The position numbers and the translations under genes are program-made. A stretch of 64,000 bases of DNA from Dechloromonas sp. H13. GTDB taxonomy: Bacteria; Pseudomonadota; Gammaproteobacteria; Burkholderiales; Rhodocyclaceae. Location: assembly GCF_009469615.1 (NCBI RefSeq), contig NZ_SSXX01000010.1:57688-121687 (forward strand), read 5' to 3'. The notes under the pieces are model-generated. The model saw only the letters and a program-made list of their open reading frames with translations, was not told the origin of the DNA and ran no database searches. Of this stretch, positions 27,922-37,709 are shown one piece after another. Position 1 is the stretch's first letter. Every line of letters begins with the position of its first letter.

Positions 27922-29142
27922 TTACTGGTCGAGACCGAAGGTGCGATGCAGCACGCGGACGGCCAGCTCCAGGTATTTCTCGTCGAGGACGACGGAAATC
28001 TTGATCTCGGAGGTCGAAATCATCTGGATGTTGATCCCCTCGTCGGCCAGCGCCTTGAACATCTGGCTGGCGACGCCCGGGTGCGAGCGCATGCCGACGC
28101 CGACGGCGGAAACCTTGCAGATCTTGTTGTCGCCGGTGACTTCGCGTGCCGCCAGCTTGACCTTGACGTCTTCCAGGATGGCCTTGGCCTTGGCGAAGTC
28201 GCCGCGGTTGACGGTGAAGGAGAAGTCGGTCGTGCCGTCGTGGCCGACGTTCTGGATGATCATGTCGACGTCGATGTTGGCGTCGGCGATGGCGCCGAGA
28301 ATCTGGTAGGCGATGCCCGGGGTATCCGGCACGCCGAGCACGGTCAGCTTGGCTTCGTCGCGGTTGAAGGCGATACCGGAGATGATCGGTTGTTCCATGT
28401 TCTTGTCTTCCTCAACAGTGATCAGCGTGCCTTCCCCTTCGTCCTGGAAGCTGGAAAGAACGCGCAGTTTGACCTTGTACTTGCCGGCGAATTCGACCGA
28501 GCGGATCTGCAGCACCTTGGAGCCGAGGCTGGCCATTTCCAGCATTTCCTCGAAGGTGATGGTGTCGAGCTTCTTCGCTTCCGGCACGACGCGCGGGTCG
28601 GTCGTATAGACGCCATCGACGTCGGTGTAGATCTGGCACTCGTCGGCCTTCAATGCAGCGGCGAGCGCGACGCCCGAGGTATCCGAACCGCCGCGGCCGA
28701 GCGTGGTGATGTTGCCGTCGGCATCGACGCCCTGAAAACCAGCGACGACGACAACCTTGCCGGCATCGAGGTCGCGGCGCATGTTGGCCTCGTCGATCGA
28801 CAGGATGCGCGCCTTGGTGAAGGTATTGTCGGTCAGCACCTTCACCTGGCCACCGGTGTAGCTCCGGGCCGGGCAACCGATGTCCATCAACGCCATCGAC
28901 AGCAGGCCGATGGTCACCTGTTCGCCGGTGGCGCAGACCTGGTCCAGCTCGCGCGGATCGGGACTGGCCTGGACTTCCTTGGCCAGTGCGATCAGCTTGT
29001 TGGTCTCGCCGCTCATGGCGGAAACGACCACGACCACCTGATGGCCCTGCGCCCTGAATTTGGCAACCCGCCTGGCGACATTCTTGATGCGCTCGGGGTT
29101 GCCGACCGAGGTGCCGCCGTATTTTTGAACAATCAACGCCAT
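27922..29142 (-). CDS. lysC: aspartate kinase
   Basis: 406 aa from the ATG at 29142 (MALIVQKYGGTSVG). It phosphorylates aspartate, the first step toward lysine, threonine, methionine and diaminopimelate. The kinase domain is 1-245; two ACT domains (about 265-330 and 345-406) give allosteric feedback. The length fits the stand-alone class regulated by lysine plus threonine. An internal start making a separate regulatory beta subunit, known in Bacillus, was not evident. The upstream region has TAGAAT (minus), a possible -10. It ends just before the tRNA-Ser promoter. Confidence 0.96.
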   Translation of the reverse strand: MALIVQKYGGTSVGNPERIKNVARRVAKFRAQGHQVVVVVSAMSGETNKLIALAKEVQASPDPRELDQVCATGEQVTIGLLSMALMDIGCPARSYTGGQVKVLTDNTFTKARILSIDEANMRRDLDAGKVVVVAGFQGVDADGNITTLGRGGSDTSGVALAAALKADECQIYTDVDGVYTTDPRVVPEAKKLDTITFEEMLEMASLGSKVLQIRSVEFAGKYKVKLRVLSSFQDEGEGTLITVEEDKNMEQPIISGIAFNRDEAKLTVLGVPDTPGIAYQILGAIADANIDVDMIIQNVGHDGTTDFSFTVNRGDFAKAKAILEDVKVKLAAREVTGDNKICKVSAVGVGMRSHPGVASQMFKALADEGINIQMISTSEIKISVVLDEKYLELAVRVLHRTFGLDQ

Positions 29143-29216
29143 GGAATCATCCGGTTGAACGTTAGGAAAGGGCAGGATTCTACCCCACCCTTGCGATTTT
29201 CCGAAGAAACAGGTGC

Positions 29217-30143
29217 TTAGAGGTCGGCCAGCGAACGCAGATGGGCGCCGACGCTGCGCGCCAGCGAGGTCATCACGTAGCCGCCTTCGAGCATGGAGAC
29301 GATGCGCCGTTCGGCAAATTGCGCAGCGACCTTCTTGAGCTCGTTGGTACACCAGGCGTAATCCTTTTCCAGCAGCTTCAGGCCGCCCATATCGTCCTCG
29401 TAGTGCCCGTCGAAGCCGGCCGAGATGATGATGAGCTGCGGCTTGAATTCTTTCAGGCGCGGCATCCAGACCTGATTGACCGCATCGCGGAACTCCTCGC
29501 CGCCGCAACCGGCCGCCAGCGGCACGTTGCACATGTTGGCCGCCGGCTTGTCGGTGCCGCTGTAGGGATAGAACGGGTGCTGGAAGATGCTGCACATCAG
29601 GATGCGGTCGTCGCCGGCACAGCAATCCTCGGTGCCGTTGCCATGGTGGACGTCGAAATCGATGATGGCGACGCGCTCCAGGCCGTGCGCCTCGAGCGCG
29701 TGGCGGGCGGCGATGCTGGCGTTGGCAAAGAAGCAGAAGCCCATCGCATTGTTGCGCTCGGCATGGTGGCCGGGCGGCCGCACGGCGCAGAAGGCATTTT
29801 CGATTTCGCCCTTCATCACCAGGTCGACCGCATGCACGCCGGCACCGGCGGAACGCAGCGCCGCCTGCCAAGTATGCGGATTCATCGCGGTATCCGGGTC
29901 GAGATGCACGACGCCGTGCTCGGGCGAAGCGCGCTTGAGGCGCTCGAGATGGGAGGCCGGATGGACCCGTAGCAGCTGCTCGAAGGTGGCGAGCGGGGCG
30001 TCGTAATAGACGAAATAGGCGTCAATCCCCTGGGCAATCAGGTGATCGTTGATGGCGGTAAGGCGTTGCGGGCACTCCGGGTGATGCGAACCCATGTCGT
30101 GCAACTGGCAGTCGCGATGGGTGATGATGGCAGTGGTCGTCAC
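29217..30143 (-). CDS. histone deacetylase/acetoin-utilisation family hydrolase
   Basis: 308 aa from a GTG at 30143 with GAGAG 7 nt upstream. The fold is arginase-deacetylase, and zinc and catalytic residues are visible in RPPGHHAERNNAMGFCFFAN and DFDVHHGNGTED, then SAGFDGH. Bacterial members deacetylate polyamines, acetoin-related or protein acetyl-lysine substrates; the substrate here is unknown. The window also contains a GNAT acetyltransferase fusion (61079-63772), so protein-acetyl turnover is a possible theme. It lies divergent from the MoxR gene and 74 nt upstream of lysC. Confidence 0.88.
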   Translation of the reverse strand: MTTTAIITHRDCQLHDMGSHHPECPQRLTAINDHLIAQGIDAYFVYYDAPLATFEQLLRVHPASHLERLKRASPEHGVVHLDPDTAMNPHTWQAALRSAGAGVHAVDLVMKGEIENAFCAVRPPGHHAERNNAMGFCFFANASIAARHALEAHGLERVAIIDFDVHHGNGTEDCCAGDDRILMCSIFQHPFYPYSGTDKPAANMCNVPLAAGCGGEEFRDAVNQVWMPRLKEFKPQLIIISAGFDGHYEDDMGGLKLLEKDYAWCTNELKKVAAQFAERRIVSMLEGGYVMTSLARSVGAHLRSLADL

Positions 30144-30264
30144 TTGTTCTCTCTCTCCGAACCGGCGCACTAGGCGGCGCACGTCGAATTGTCATTATCG
30201 ACCCAATCGGCGCGCCGCTTCAAGCATTAGAATGGATTCCGCTTACATTTCCGGGACTGCCAGA

Positions 30265-31212
30265 ATGCCGGGTATCGCTCGTTCGACCCTGACCACTAAA
30301 CCGCGACCGCTCGATCCGGTCCTCGCCGCCGCCGGGCGCATCATCCTCGGCAAGGATCGCGAAATCCGCCAGGCGCTCGCCTGCCTGCTGGCCGGCGGCC
30401 ACCTGCTGATCGAGGACCTGCCCGGCGTCGGCAAGACCACCCTCGCCCATGCGCTGGCCCGCCTGCTCGGGCTGGCCTTCTCGCGCATCCAATTCACCAG
30501 CGACCTGCTGCCGGCCGACATCACCGGGGTTTCGGTCTACGAGCGCCAGAGCGGCGAATTCCGCTTCCTGCCCGGCCCAGTCTTCGCGCAGATGGTGCTC
30601 GCCGACGAAATCAACCGCGCCACGCCGAAGACTCAGAGCGCCTTGCTGGAGGCGATGGAAGAACGCCAGGTTACCGTCGAGGGCGAGACCCGCCGTCTGC
30701 CGGAACCCTTTTTCGTCATGGCGACGCAAAACCCGTCGCACCAGATCGGCACTTTCCCGCTACCCGAATCGCAGCTCGACCGCTTCCTGATGCGCATTGA
30801 GCTCGGCTATCCCGAGCGCAGCGCCGAGCGCGCCCTGCTCGCCGCCGGCGGGCAACGGGCCATGGCCGACCAGCTGGAAGCCCTGGTCGCTGCCAGCGAT
30901 CTGCCGGCCCTGCAGCGCGAGGTGGCTGTGGTGCACGCTGCCGAACCGCTGATCGACTACGTGCAGGCGCTGGTCGAGGCCAGCCGTCGCGACCCGGCCT
31001 TCCAGCACGGCCTCTCGCCGCGCGCCGGCCTCGCCCTGCTCGCCGTAGCGCGCGCCTGGGCCTGGCTGGCCGGGCGCGACATGGTGCTGCCGGACGACGT
31101 CCAGGACATGCTGCCGGCCGTTGCCCGCCATCGCCTGCGCGCGACGCAGGGCACCGGCATGGCGCGGGCGGAGGACATCGCGGCGCTCATCCGCACCGTG
31201 CCGATTCCCTGA
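30265..31212 (+). CDS. MoxR-type AAA+ ATPase
   Basis: 315 aa. Walker A is DLPGVGKTTLA, Walker B is VLADEINR, and sensor-type MATQNPS follows; a C-terminal lid is at about 230-315. MoxR ATPases act as chaperones that insert or activate partner proteins, usually encoded next to DUF58 and transglutaminase genes, as here. The ATG at 30265 has GGGA 8 nt upstream; an ATG at 30232 is an alternative. The DUF58 gene starts 4 nt after its stop. Confidence 0.92.
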   Translation: MPGIARSTLTTKPRPLDPVLAAAGRIILGKDREIRQALACLLAGGHLLIEDLPGVGKTTLAHALARLLGLAFSRIQFTSDLLPADITGVSVYERQSGEFRFLPGPVFAQMVLADEINRATPKTQSALLEAMEERQVTVEGETRRLPEPFFVMATQNPSHQIGTFPLPESQLDRFLMRIELGYPERSAERALLAAGGQRAMADQLEALVAASDLPALQREVAVVHAAEPLIDYVQALVEASRRDPAFQHGLSPRAGLALLAVARAWAWLAGRDMVLPDDVQDMLPAVARHRLRATQGTGMARAEDIAALIRTVPIP

Positions 31213-31216
31213 CCCC

Positions 31217-32173
31217 GTGCGTCTGATCGCCGAATTCAAGCGGCGCCTGTTTCGCTGGCAGAGCGACGGCACCGCGCCATTGCGCCTCGGCCAGCGCCGC
31301 ATCTTCATCCTGCCGACGCGCGCCGGCCTGCTGTTCGCCGCCGCCCTCCTCGCCATGCTGACCGGCGCGATCAATTACAACCTGGCGCTCGGCCATGCCC
31401 TCGTCTTCCTGCTCGCCGGGCTGGCGCTGGTCGGTATGGTGCACGCCTTCCGCAACCTGTATGGCCTGAGCATCGCGCCCGGGCGCTGCCTGCCGGTCTT
31501 CGCCGGCGACAGCGCGCTGTTTCCGCTGCAGCTTTCCAGCGACCGCGCGACGCCGCGGCTGGCCCTCGAATTACGGGCCGCCGACGAGGCGGTCGAGGTC
31601 CGCTGCTCGGTCGCCGCGCAAGGTCTGACGGAGGCCGCCGTGCCGGTCGCCGCCACCCGCCGCGGCTGGCTGGAGCTGCCGCGCACGCGGCTGGCGACCA
31701 CCTACCCCCTCGGCCTGTTCGTCGCCTGGAGCTACCTGCAACCGGCGATGCGCTGCCTGGTCTATCCGCAGCCGCTGGCCACCCCCCTGCCGCCGCCGCA
31801 GCCGGCGACGCATAGCGGAGACCAGCGCGGCGACGGCGGGCAGGAGGATTTTTCCGGCTTCCGCGAGCGCCAGCCGGCCGACTCGCCGCGCCATGTCGCC
31901 TGGAAGGCCAGTGCCCGCGACGGCGGCCAGCGACCCCTGCTGGTCAAGCAGTTCGCCGGCGGCGCACAGCACGAACTGCAGCTCGACTGGTCGCTGACCC
32001 CGGAAGGCGCGGCACCGGAAGCCCGCCTTTCCATCCTCGCCGGCTGGGTGCTGGCGGCCGACGACAGCGGCGCCTGCTACGGTCTACGCCTGCCGGGGCA
32101 CGAAATTGAACCGGGCAGCGGCGACGCGCACCGCCACCGCTGCCTCGAAGCGCTAGCGCTGTTCCCGGCATGA
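31217..32173 (+). CDS. DUF58 domain protein
   Basis: 318 aa from a GTG at 31217. Two close hydrophobic segments (about 38-80) are followed by a cytosolic/periplasmic part with the DUF58 hallmark EDFSGFRERQPADSPRHVAWKASAR. DUF58 proteins have a von Willebrand A-like fold and work with MoxR ATPases. It overlaps the transglutaminase gene by 4 nt. Confidence 0.88.
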   Translation: MRLIAEFKRRLFRWQSDGTAPLRLGQRRIFILPTRAGLLFAAALLAMLTGAINYNLALGHALVFLLAGLALVGMVHAFRNLYGLSIAPGRCLPVFAGDSALFPLQLSSDRATPRLALELRAADEAVEVRCSVAAQGLTEAAVPVAATRRGWLELPRTRLATTYPLGLFVAWSYLQPAMRCLVYPQPLATPLPPPQPATHSGDQRGDGGQEDFSGFRERQPADSPRHVAWKASARDGGQRPLLVKQFAGGAQHELQLDWSLTPEGAAPEARLSILAGWVLAADDSGACYGLRLPGHEIEPGSGDAHRHRCLEALALFPA

Positions 32174-34110
32174 GCACGCGCCCCACCGAAGCCCTCGACC
32201 ACGGCGCCGCGCCGTGGCTGTTCGCCGCCGCGCTGGCCACCACCCTGCCGCATGTCGAACACCAGCCGCCCTGGCTCAGCGCCCTGGCGACGCTGCTGTT
32301 CGCCTGGTCCGGCTGGCTGTGGTGGCGCAACGGGCGCCTGCCCGGCCGCTGGGTTCTCGCCGCACTGGTCGCCGTGGCGTGCGGCGGCGTGATGGTCGAA
32401 TTCCGCACCCTGTTCGGACGCGACGCCGGCGTCGCCATGCTGGTCGTCTTCATGGCCATGAAGCTGCTTGAACTGCGCAGTCGGCGCGACGCCGTCGTCG
32501 TCGTCACGCTCGGCTATTTCCTGCTGCTCACCCATTATTTCTACTCGCAGAGCATTCCGACCGGCCTCTGGCTGCTGGGCGCAATGACGCTGCTCACCGC
32601 CGCCCTCGTCCGTCTGCACGGCGGCGCCGCGAGCACGCCGGCGGCAACGCTGCGTTATGCCGGCCTGCTGACGCTGCAGGCGGTTCCGTTCATGCTCGTT
32701 CTCTACCTCCTGTTTCCGCGCGTCTCCGGGCCGCTCTGGGGCCTGCCGCAGGACGCCCACAGCGGGCGCAGCGGCCTGTCGGACCTGATGGCGCCGGGCA
32801 ATATCGCCAACCTCGCGCTGAGCGGCGAAATCGCCTTCCGGGTGCGTTTCACGGCAACGGTGCCACCGCGCGACAGACTGTACTGGCGCGGCCCGGTCCT
32901 CGAAGCCTACGACGGCAAGACCTGGCGACAACAGACGAGTCGCCCACGCCCGCCACAGATCGAAGCGCTGTCGCCGACACTGGCCTACGAGACGACGCTC
33001 GAACCGCACCAGCAACGCTGGCTGCTGGCACTCGATGCACCGGGAACCCTGCCGGCGGATTTGGCCCTGGAAAGCACGTTGACCGCAACCAGCCGCGTAC
33101 CGATCGTCCAGCGTCAGCGTTTCTCGCTGACGGCTGCTCTCGACTACCGTTTCAATCCGGACGAGGAGCGCCCCGTCCTGAGCCGCAACCTGCTCCTTCC
33201 GCCCGCGGCCAACCCGCGCACCCGTGCTCTGGCCGAATCCTGGCGGCAGGAAGAATCGAGCCCCGAGCGACTGGTGCAGAAAGCACTGACACTGTTTTCC
33301 GGCGCCGGCTTCACCTACACCCTGCAGCCGCCACTGCTTGGCGAGCACCCGGTCGACGATTTCCTCTTCGTTACCCAGCGCGGCTTCTGTGAGCACTACG
33401 CTTCCGCCTTCGTCGTCCTGATGCGCGCCGCCGGGGTGCCGGCGCGGGTGGTCACCGGCTACCAGGGCGGCGAAGCGAACCCGGTCGACGGCTTCGTCGT
33501 CGTCCGCCAGTCCGATGCCCACGCCTGGGCCGAAGTCTGGCTGGCCGGACGCGGCTGGACGCGCGTCGACCCGACGGCGGCGGTTTCCCCAAGCCGCGTC
33601 GAAAGCGGCATCGCCGCGGCGATGCCGGCCGGCGAGCCGTTACCTGCGCTTATCCAGCTGCGCAGCGACTGGCTGCGCACCCTGCATTTCCGCTGGGAGG
33701 CGATCAACAACGCGTGGAACCAGTACGTTCTCGGCTACAACCCGCAGCGCCAGCGCGAACTGCTGACCCGGCTCGGCCTGCCCGACGCCGACTGGCGCAA
33801 ACTGGCGGCCGCCCTGGCGATCGCCTGCGGCGGGCTGCTGCTGGCCGTTACCGCCTGGGCGCTGTACCAGCGGCCGCGCCGCGACCCGGCCGCCCGCCTG
33901 TGGCAAAAAGCCTTGCGCCGGCTGGCGCGAAGCCAAGTAAACTCTCCCCCCTGGGAAACGCCGCTGGCGCTCGCCCGGCGCCTCGAAGACGAGCATCCGG
34001 CCCTCGCGCCGGCCGTCCGCGAACTCGCCGAAGCCTACCTGCAGGCGCGCTACGGAGGCATCCCGGACGATTTGACCAGGCTGCGCGCCGCACTCGCGCG
34101 GCTGCCCTGA
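32170..34110 (+). CDS. TgpA-like transglutaminase membrane protein (DUF3488)
   Basis: 646 aa. Five to seven N-terminal membrane segments (DUF3488, about 10-185) are followed by a periplasmic transglutaminase core, then a last membrane helix (about 545-570) and a short tail. The catalytic triad is visible: Cys in RGFCEHYASAF, His in SDAHAWAEVW, and Asp in RVDPTAAVSP. TgpA is essential in Pseudomonas; the substrate is unknown but is thought to be envelope-related. It completes the MoxR-DUF58-TgpA unit and is followed by mltB (11-nt gap). Confidence 0.92.
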   Translation: MSTRPTEALDHGAAPWLFAAALATTLPHVEHQPPWLSALATLLFAWSGWLWWRNGRLPGRWVLAALVAVACGGVMVEFRTLFGRDAGVAMLVVFMAMKLLELRSRRDAVVVVTLGYFLLLTHYFYSQSIPTGLWLLGAMTLLTAALVRLHGGAASTPAATLRYAGLLTLQAVPFMLVLYLLFPRVSGPLWGLPQDAHSGRSGLSDLMAPGNIANLALSGEIAFRVRFTATVPPRDRLYWRGPVLEAYDGKTWRQQTSRPRPPQIEALSPTLAYETTLEPHQQRWLLALDAPGTLPADLALESTLTATSRVPIVQRQRFSLTAALDYRFNPDEERPVLSRNLLLPPAANPRTRALAESWRQEESSPERLVQKALTLFSGAGFTYTLQPPLLGEHPVDDFLFVTQRGFCEHYASAFVVLMRAAGVPARVVTGYQGGEANPVDGFVVVRQSDAHAWAEVWLAGRGWTRVDPTAAVSPSRVESGIAAAMPAGEPLPALIQLRSDWLRTLHFRWEAINNAWNQYVLGYNPQRQRELLTRLGLPDADWRKLAAALAIACGGLLLAVTAWALYQRPRRDPAARLWQKALRRLARSQVNSPPWETPLALARRLEDEHPALAPAVRELAEAYLQARYGGIPDDLTRLRAALARLP

Positions 34111-34121
34111 CGGAGAACGAC

Positions 34122-35114
34122 TTGAAACACGCCCTCGCCGCCCTGCTGCTCGCCGCCGGCGCCTGCCTGACCCAGGCGGCAACGCCCATGCCCGGCTTCG
34201 CCGGCAACCCGGAGGTGGTCGAATTTGCCCGCGACCTCGAACAACGCCATGGCTTCAACGCCGATCAACTGCTGGAGCAATTCGCCCAGATCCGCCCCAA
34301 CGCCAAGGTCCTGGAACTGATCAAGCCGCCGGTCTCGCCGGTCCAGCGCTCGTGGGAACGCTACCGGCCACGCTTCCTGAACGAGCGGCGGATCAACTGG
34401 GGCGTCCAGTTCTGGCAGGAGAACCAGGTCAGCCTGGCGCGCGCCCGCGCCAACTATGGGGTGCCGGAAGAGATCATCGTCGCCATCATCGGCGTCGAAA
34501 CGGAATACGGGCGCAACATGGGCAGCTTCCGCGTGCTCGAGGCGCTCGCCACGCTGGCCTTCCACTACCCGCGGCGCGCCGACTTCTTCCGCACCGAGCT
34601 CGAGCAGTTCCTGCTGCTGGCGCGCGAGAACGACATGGATGCGCTCAACGTCCGCGGCTCCTTCGCCGGCGCCATCGGCATTCCGCAATTCATGCCGGGC
34701 AGCCAGCGACGTTATGCGGTCGACTTCGATGGCGACCGGAAAATCGACCTCTACGGCAGCGTCGACGACGCCATCGGCAGCGTCGCCCGCTTTCTCGAAC
34801 AGCATGGCTGGCAGCCCGGCCAGGCCGTCGCCGTGCCGGCACGCACGCACGGTGAACCCGAGCGTAGCCTGATCGAGGCCGGCATCCAGCCGACGCTGAA
34901 GGTGGCTGACCTGGCGCAACAGGGAATCACCGGGAACGCCGACCCGCAGGCGCTGGTGACGTTGGTCGATCTCGTTTCGCCCGGCCGGGCGACCGAATAC
35001 TGGCTGGGGTTCGACAACTTCTACGTCATCACCCGCTACAACCGCTCCAGCTTCTACGCAATGTCGGTATTCCAGCTGGCCGAGGAAATCCGCGCGCGCA
35101 TGCCGCGCCAGTGA
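34122..35114 (+). CDS. mltB: lytic murein transglycosylase B
   Basis: 330 aa from a TTG at 34122, chosen because GGAG lies 6 nt upstream and it gives a signal peptide (about 1-21, ending AQA-like). MltB cleaves peptidoglycan with formation of 1,6-anhydroMurNAc. The catalytic Glu lies in GVETEYGRNMGS, with the family motif GAIGIPQFMPGSQRRYAVDFDGD. No lipobox is obvious, so it may be soluble periplasmic rather than lipid-anchored. It converges on rpoS with a 5-nt gap. Confidence 0.92.
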   Translation: MKHALAALLLAAGACLTQAATPMPGFAGNPEVVEFARDLEQRHGFNADQLLEQFAQIRPNAKVLELIKPPVSPVQRSWERYRPRFLNERRINWGVQFWQENQVSLARARANYGVPEEIIVAIIGVETEYGRNMGSFRVLEALATLAFHYPRRADFFRTELEQFLLLARENDMDALNVRGSFAGAIGIPQFMPGSQRRYAVDFDGDRKIDLYGSVDDAIGSVARFLEQHGWQPGQAVAVPARTHGEPERSLIEAGIQPTLKVADLAQQGITGNADPQALVTLVDLVSPGRATEYWLGFDNFYVITRYNRSSFYAMSVFQLAEEIRARMPRQ

Positions 35115-35119
35115 GGTGA

Positions 35120-36061
35120 TCAGAGCAGCGAATCGCGCACGATGCCGCCGCGCTTGACGATCTTGCGCAGGCGGTCGAGCGCTTCCACCTGGATCTGGCG
35201 GACACGCTCGCGGGTCAGCCCCAGCTCGCAGGCAAGCACGTCCAGCGTCGACACGTCGACGCCGTTCAGCCCGTAGCGCCGTTCGATCACCTGGCGCTGA
35301 CGCTGCGTGAGCTGCCCCAGCCAGTCGTCGAGCAGCGAACTCATCTCGCTGCATTGCAAAAGCGCTTCCGGATTGACCGCCGATTCATCGGCGATCGCCT
35401 CGCCGATGGTGTGGCTGGGGTCGATCTCCAGCGGCGCGTCGAGCGAGGCGATGTGCTCGTTGAGATGCAGGATGCGCCGCACGTCGGCGACCGGCCGGTC
35501 GATCAGCGCGGCGATGCGCTCGACCGAGGTCTCGCGGTTGGCCGCCGACTCGAGATGGCGGATGGCGCGCAGCACCAGGTTGATTTCCTTGACCACGTGC
35601 ACCGGCAGGCGAATGGTGCGCGACTGGTTCATGATGCCGCGCTCGATGCTCTGGCGCACCCACCACGTCGCGTAGGTGGAAAACCGGAAACCGCGCTCCG
35701 GATCGAATTTTTCCAGCGCGTGGATGAGGCCGAGATTGCCCTCCTCCACCAGGTCGAGCAGCGGTATGCCGCGGTTCAGGTAGTGCTTGGCGATATTCAC
35801 GACCAGGCGCAGGTTGTGCTCGATCATTTTCTGGCGCGCCTGGAAATCGCCGGCGCGCACCAGGCGGGCCGTCGCCACCTCGTCCTCCGGCGTCAGCAGG
35901 GGCTTGGCGCCGATTTCGTTCAGATAGAGCTGGGTGACGTCCTCGATCAGTTCCAGTTCGGGCGGCACCTGTTCTGGCTCGGACTCGGAGAGCGACTCCA
36001 GGTCAGCCTCGGCTGACGCCAGTTCATCGTCTTCCGCATCCTCCGCCGCCCTGGACATCAT
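35120..36061 (-). CDS. rpoS: RNA polymerase sigma factor RpoS
   Basis: 313 aa. The general-stress/stationary-phase sigma factor. An acidic N-terminus (1-45) is followed by region 1.2 (DVTQLYLNEIGAKPLLTPEDE), region 2 (NIAKHYLNRGIPLLDLVEEGNLGLIHALEKFD), region 3, and region 4 with the helix-turn-helix ACELGLTRERVRQIQVEAL. The double ATG start overlaps the nlpD stop. As in E. coli, the main rpoS promoter may lie within nlpD. The order surE-pcm-nlpD-rpoS is conserved in proteobacteria. Confidence 0.96.
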   Translation of the reverse strand: MMSRAAEDAEDDELASAEADLESLSESEPEQVPPELELIEDVTQLYLNEIGAKPLLTPEDEVATARLVRAGDFQARQKMIEHNLRLVVNIAKHYLNRGIPLLDLVEEGNLGLIHALEKFDPERGFRFSTYATWWVRQSIERGIMNQSRTIRLPVHVVKEINLVLRAIRHLESAANRETSVERIAALIDRPVADVRRILHLNEHIASLDAPLEIDPSHTIGEAIADESAVNPEALLQCSEMSSLLDDWLGQLTQRQRQVIERRYGLNGVDVSTLDVLACELGLTRERVRQIQVEALDRLRKIVKRGGIVRDSLL

Positions 36062-37050
36062 CGTTTCGGCAGATAGAGCATGGGGTCGGTCGGCTTGCCC
36101 TGCTTGCGAATCTCGAAATGCAGCTTGACCGAATCGCTGTCGGTATTGCCCATTTCGGCGATTTTCTGGCCGCGGGTCACCTGCTGGCCTTCCTTGACCA
36201 GGATCTTGCGGTTGTGCGCGTAAGCCGAAAGGAAGGTCGCGTTGTGCTTGACGATCACCAGTTCGCCGTAGCCGCGCAGGCCGGCGCCGGCATAGACGAC
36301 CTTGCCGTCGGCAGCGGCCTGCACCGGATCGCCGGACTTGCCACCAAAATCGAGCCCCTTGTTGCCGGCATCGCTGAACGGTGCCGTCACCTTGCCGGAC
36401 GACGGCCATTGCCAAGCGACATCGTCGGGGCCAGTGGCGGCCGCCGCCGGCTCGGGCCTTGGTTCCGGCTTCGCCTCGGGCGGCGGTTCGGTTTTTGGCT
36501 CCGGTTTGGGGTCGACCGCAGCAAGCGTCGTCTTCGGTGCCGTATCGGCATTGCGGTTCAAACGGGCATACGCCTCGTCGGAATACGGCTCCTTGCCACC
36601 GCGCGGCTCACGCTTGAGGCCGTCGGCGGAGACCGGTGCTGGCACCGCTGTCGGCGCCGTCACGGCCTTGCCCGCCCCCGGTGCATCGAGCGACTGCGTC
36701 TCGACGACCGGCCCGGTGGTCACCGGCTGGGCGACGACCGCGCCGCCACCTGCCGTCGCCGGTACTGCACCCGGCGGCGCCACGCGCAGCACCTGCCCCT
36801 CGCGGATCGCGCCCGGGTTGGTGATGTTGTTCCACGCCGCCACGTCCTTGTAGTCCTGGCCATGTTCGAGGGCAATACGATACAGCGTGTCGCCCCGCTT
36901 GACGGTGTAGTACCCGGGCCCCGCGGGCACCGCCGCGGCACTCGCACGCGCCGCACCGGACGTGCTGCGATCGACGATCGGCGCCGGCGGCTGCGACATG
37001 CAACCGGCCAGCAACAGGGCGGAAACCAGGGGGGCAAGTACTCGAATCAT
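36058..37050 (-). CDS. nlpD: NlpD-type lipoprotein with LysM and degenerate M23 domain
   Basis: 330 aa. A lipoprotein signal peptide ends in LLAGC with lipidated Cys17. A LysM domain (about 47-90, [14 protein letters not shown]) binds peptidoglycan, and a Pro/Ala-rich linker leads to a LytM/M23 domain (about 225-330). The metal ligands are degenerate: GLDFGG lacks the first His of the HxxxD motif, and KLHFEIR replaces HxH. That fits NlpD, which does not cut the wall itself but activates the amidase AmiC at division. Its end overlaps rpoS, and its start overlaps pcm by 4 nt. Confidence 0.93.
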   Translation of the reverse strand: MIRVLAPLVSALLLAGCMSQPPAPIVDRSTSGAARASAAAVPAGPGYYTVKRGDTLYRIALEHGQDYKDVAAWNNITNPGAIREGQVLRVAPPGAVPATAGGGAVVAQPVTTGPVVETQSLDAPGAGKAVTAPTAVPAPVSADGLKREPRGGKEPYSDEAYARLNRNADTAPKTTLAAVDPKPEPKTEPPPEAKPEPRPEPAAAATGPDDVAWQWPSSGKVTAPFSDAGNKGLDFGGKSGDPVQAAADGKVVYAGAGLRGYGELVIVKHNATFLSAYAHNRKILVKEGQQVTRGQKIAEMGNTDSDSVKLHFEIRKQGKPTDPMLYLPKR

Positions 37051-37709
37051 TGCGTTCCTGCGAGAAGTGGGACAAAACGAACCGGGTCGAGCCGGGTTTC
37101 GACAAAAGCCTGCGGCGTCCGTTCGATGAATGAAAGATACTGCTCCGTCGTACCTACTGGCAAGACCAGCCGGCCGCCCGGGGCCAGTTGTTGGAGCAGC
37201 GCCGGCGGCACCTGCTGGCCGGCGGCGGCGACGATGATGCTGTCAAAGGGGCCGGCCTCGGGCAGACCGAACTGGCCGTCGGCATGCTTGAGTCTGACAT
37301 TGAATTGTTTCAGCTGGCGCATGTTGGCCTTGGCCTTCTCGAGCAGCGGCGCAAGTCGCTCGAGGGAATAGACCTCGCTGGTCAGCTGCGCCAGGACCGC
37401 CGCCTGATAGCCGCACCCGGCACCGACCTCGAGCGTCCTGCCGAGCGTCGCCCGGCCATTGAGCAGCAGTTCGATCATGCGGGCGACCACGAAGGGCTGC
37501 GAGATCGTCTGCCCCATGCCGAGCGGCAAGGCGGTATCCTCGTAGGCGCGCGAGGCCAGCGCCTCCTCAACGAAAACATGACGCGGCACGGCGGCCATCG
37601 CCCGCAGCACCGCTTCGTTGCGGATACCCTTCTCGCGCAGGCGCTCGATCATGCGCGCCCGCGTCCGCTGCGAGGTCATCCCGATGCCGTGCAGGCCGTT
37701 GGTCGTCAT
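37047..37709 (-). CDS. pcm: protein-L-isoaspartate O-methyltransferase
   Basis: 220 aa. It methylates isoaspartyl residues with S-adenosylmethionine to start repair of aged proteins. The motif [14 protein letters not shown] binds SAM, and [14 protein letters not shown] and [11 protein letters not shown] are family signatures. The start overlaps the surE stop (ATGA). It is paired with surE and rpoS, consistent with stationary-phase survival. Confidence 0.95.
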   Translation of the reverse strand: MTTNGLHGIGMTSQRTRARMIERLREKGIRNEAVLRAMAAVPRHVFVEEALASRAYEDTALPLGMGQTISQPFVVARMIELLLNGRATLGRTLEVGAGCGYQAAVLAQLTSEVYSLERLAPLLEKAKANMRQLKQFNVRLKHADGQFGLPEAGPFDSIIVAAAGQQVPPALLQQLAPGGRLVLPVGTTEQYLSFIERTPQAFVETRLDPVRFVPLLAGTQ

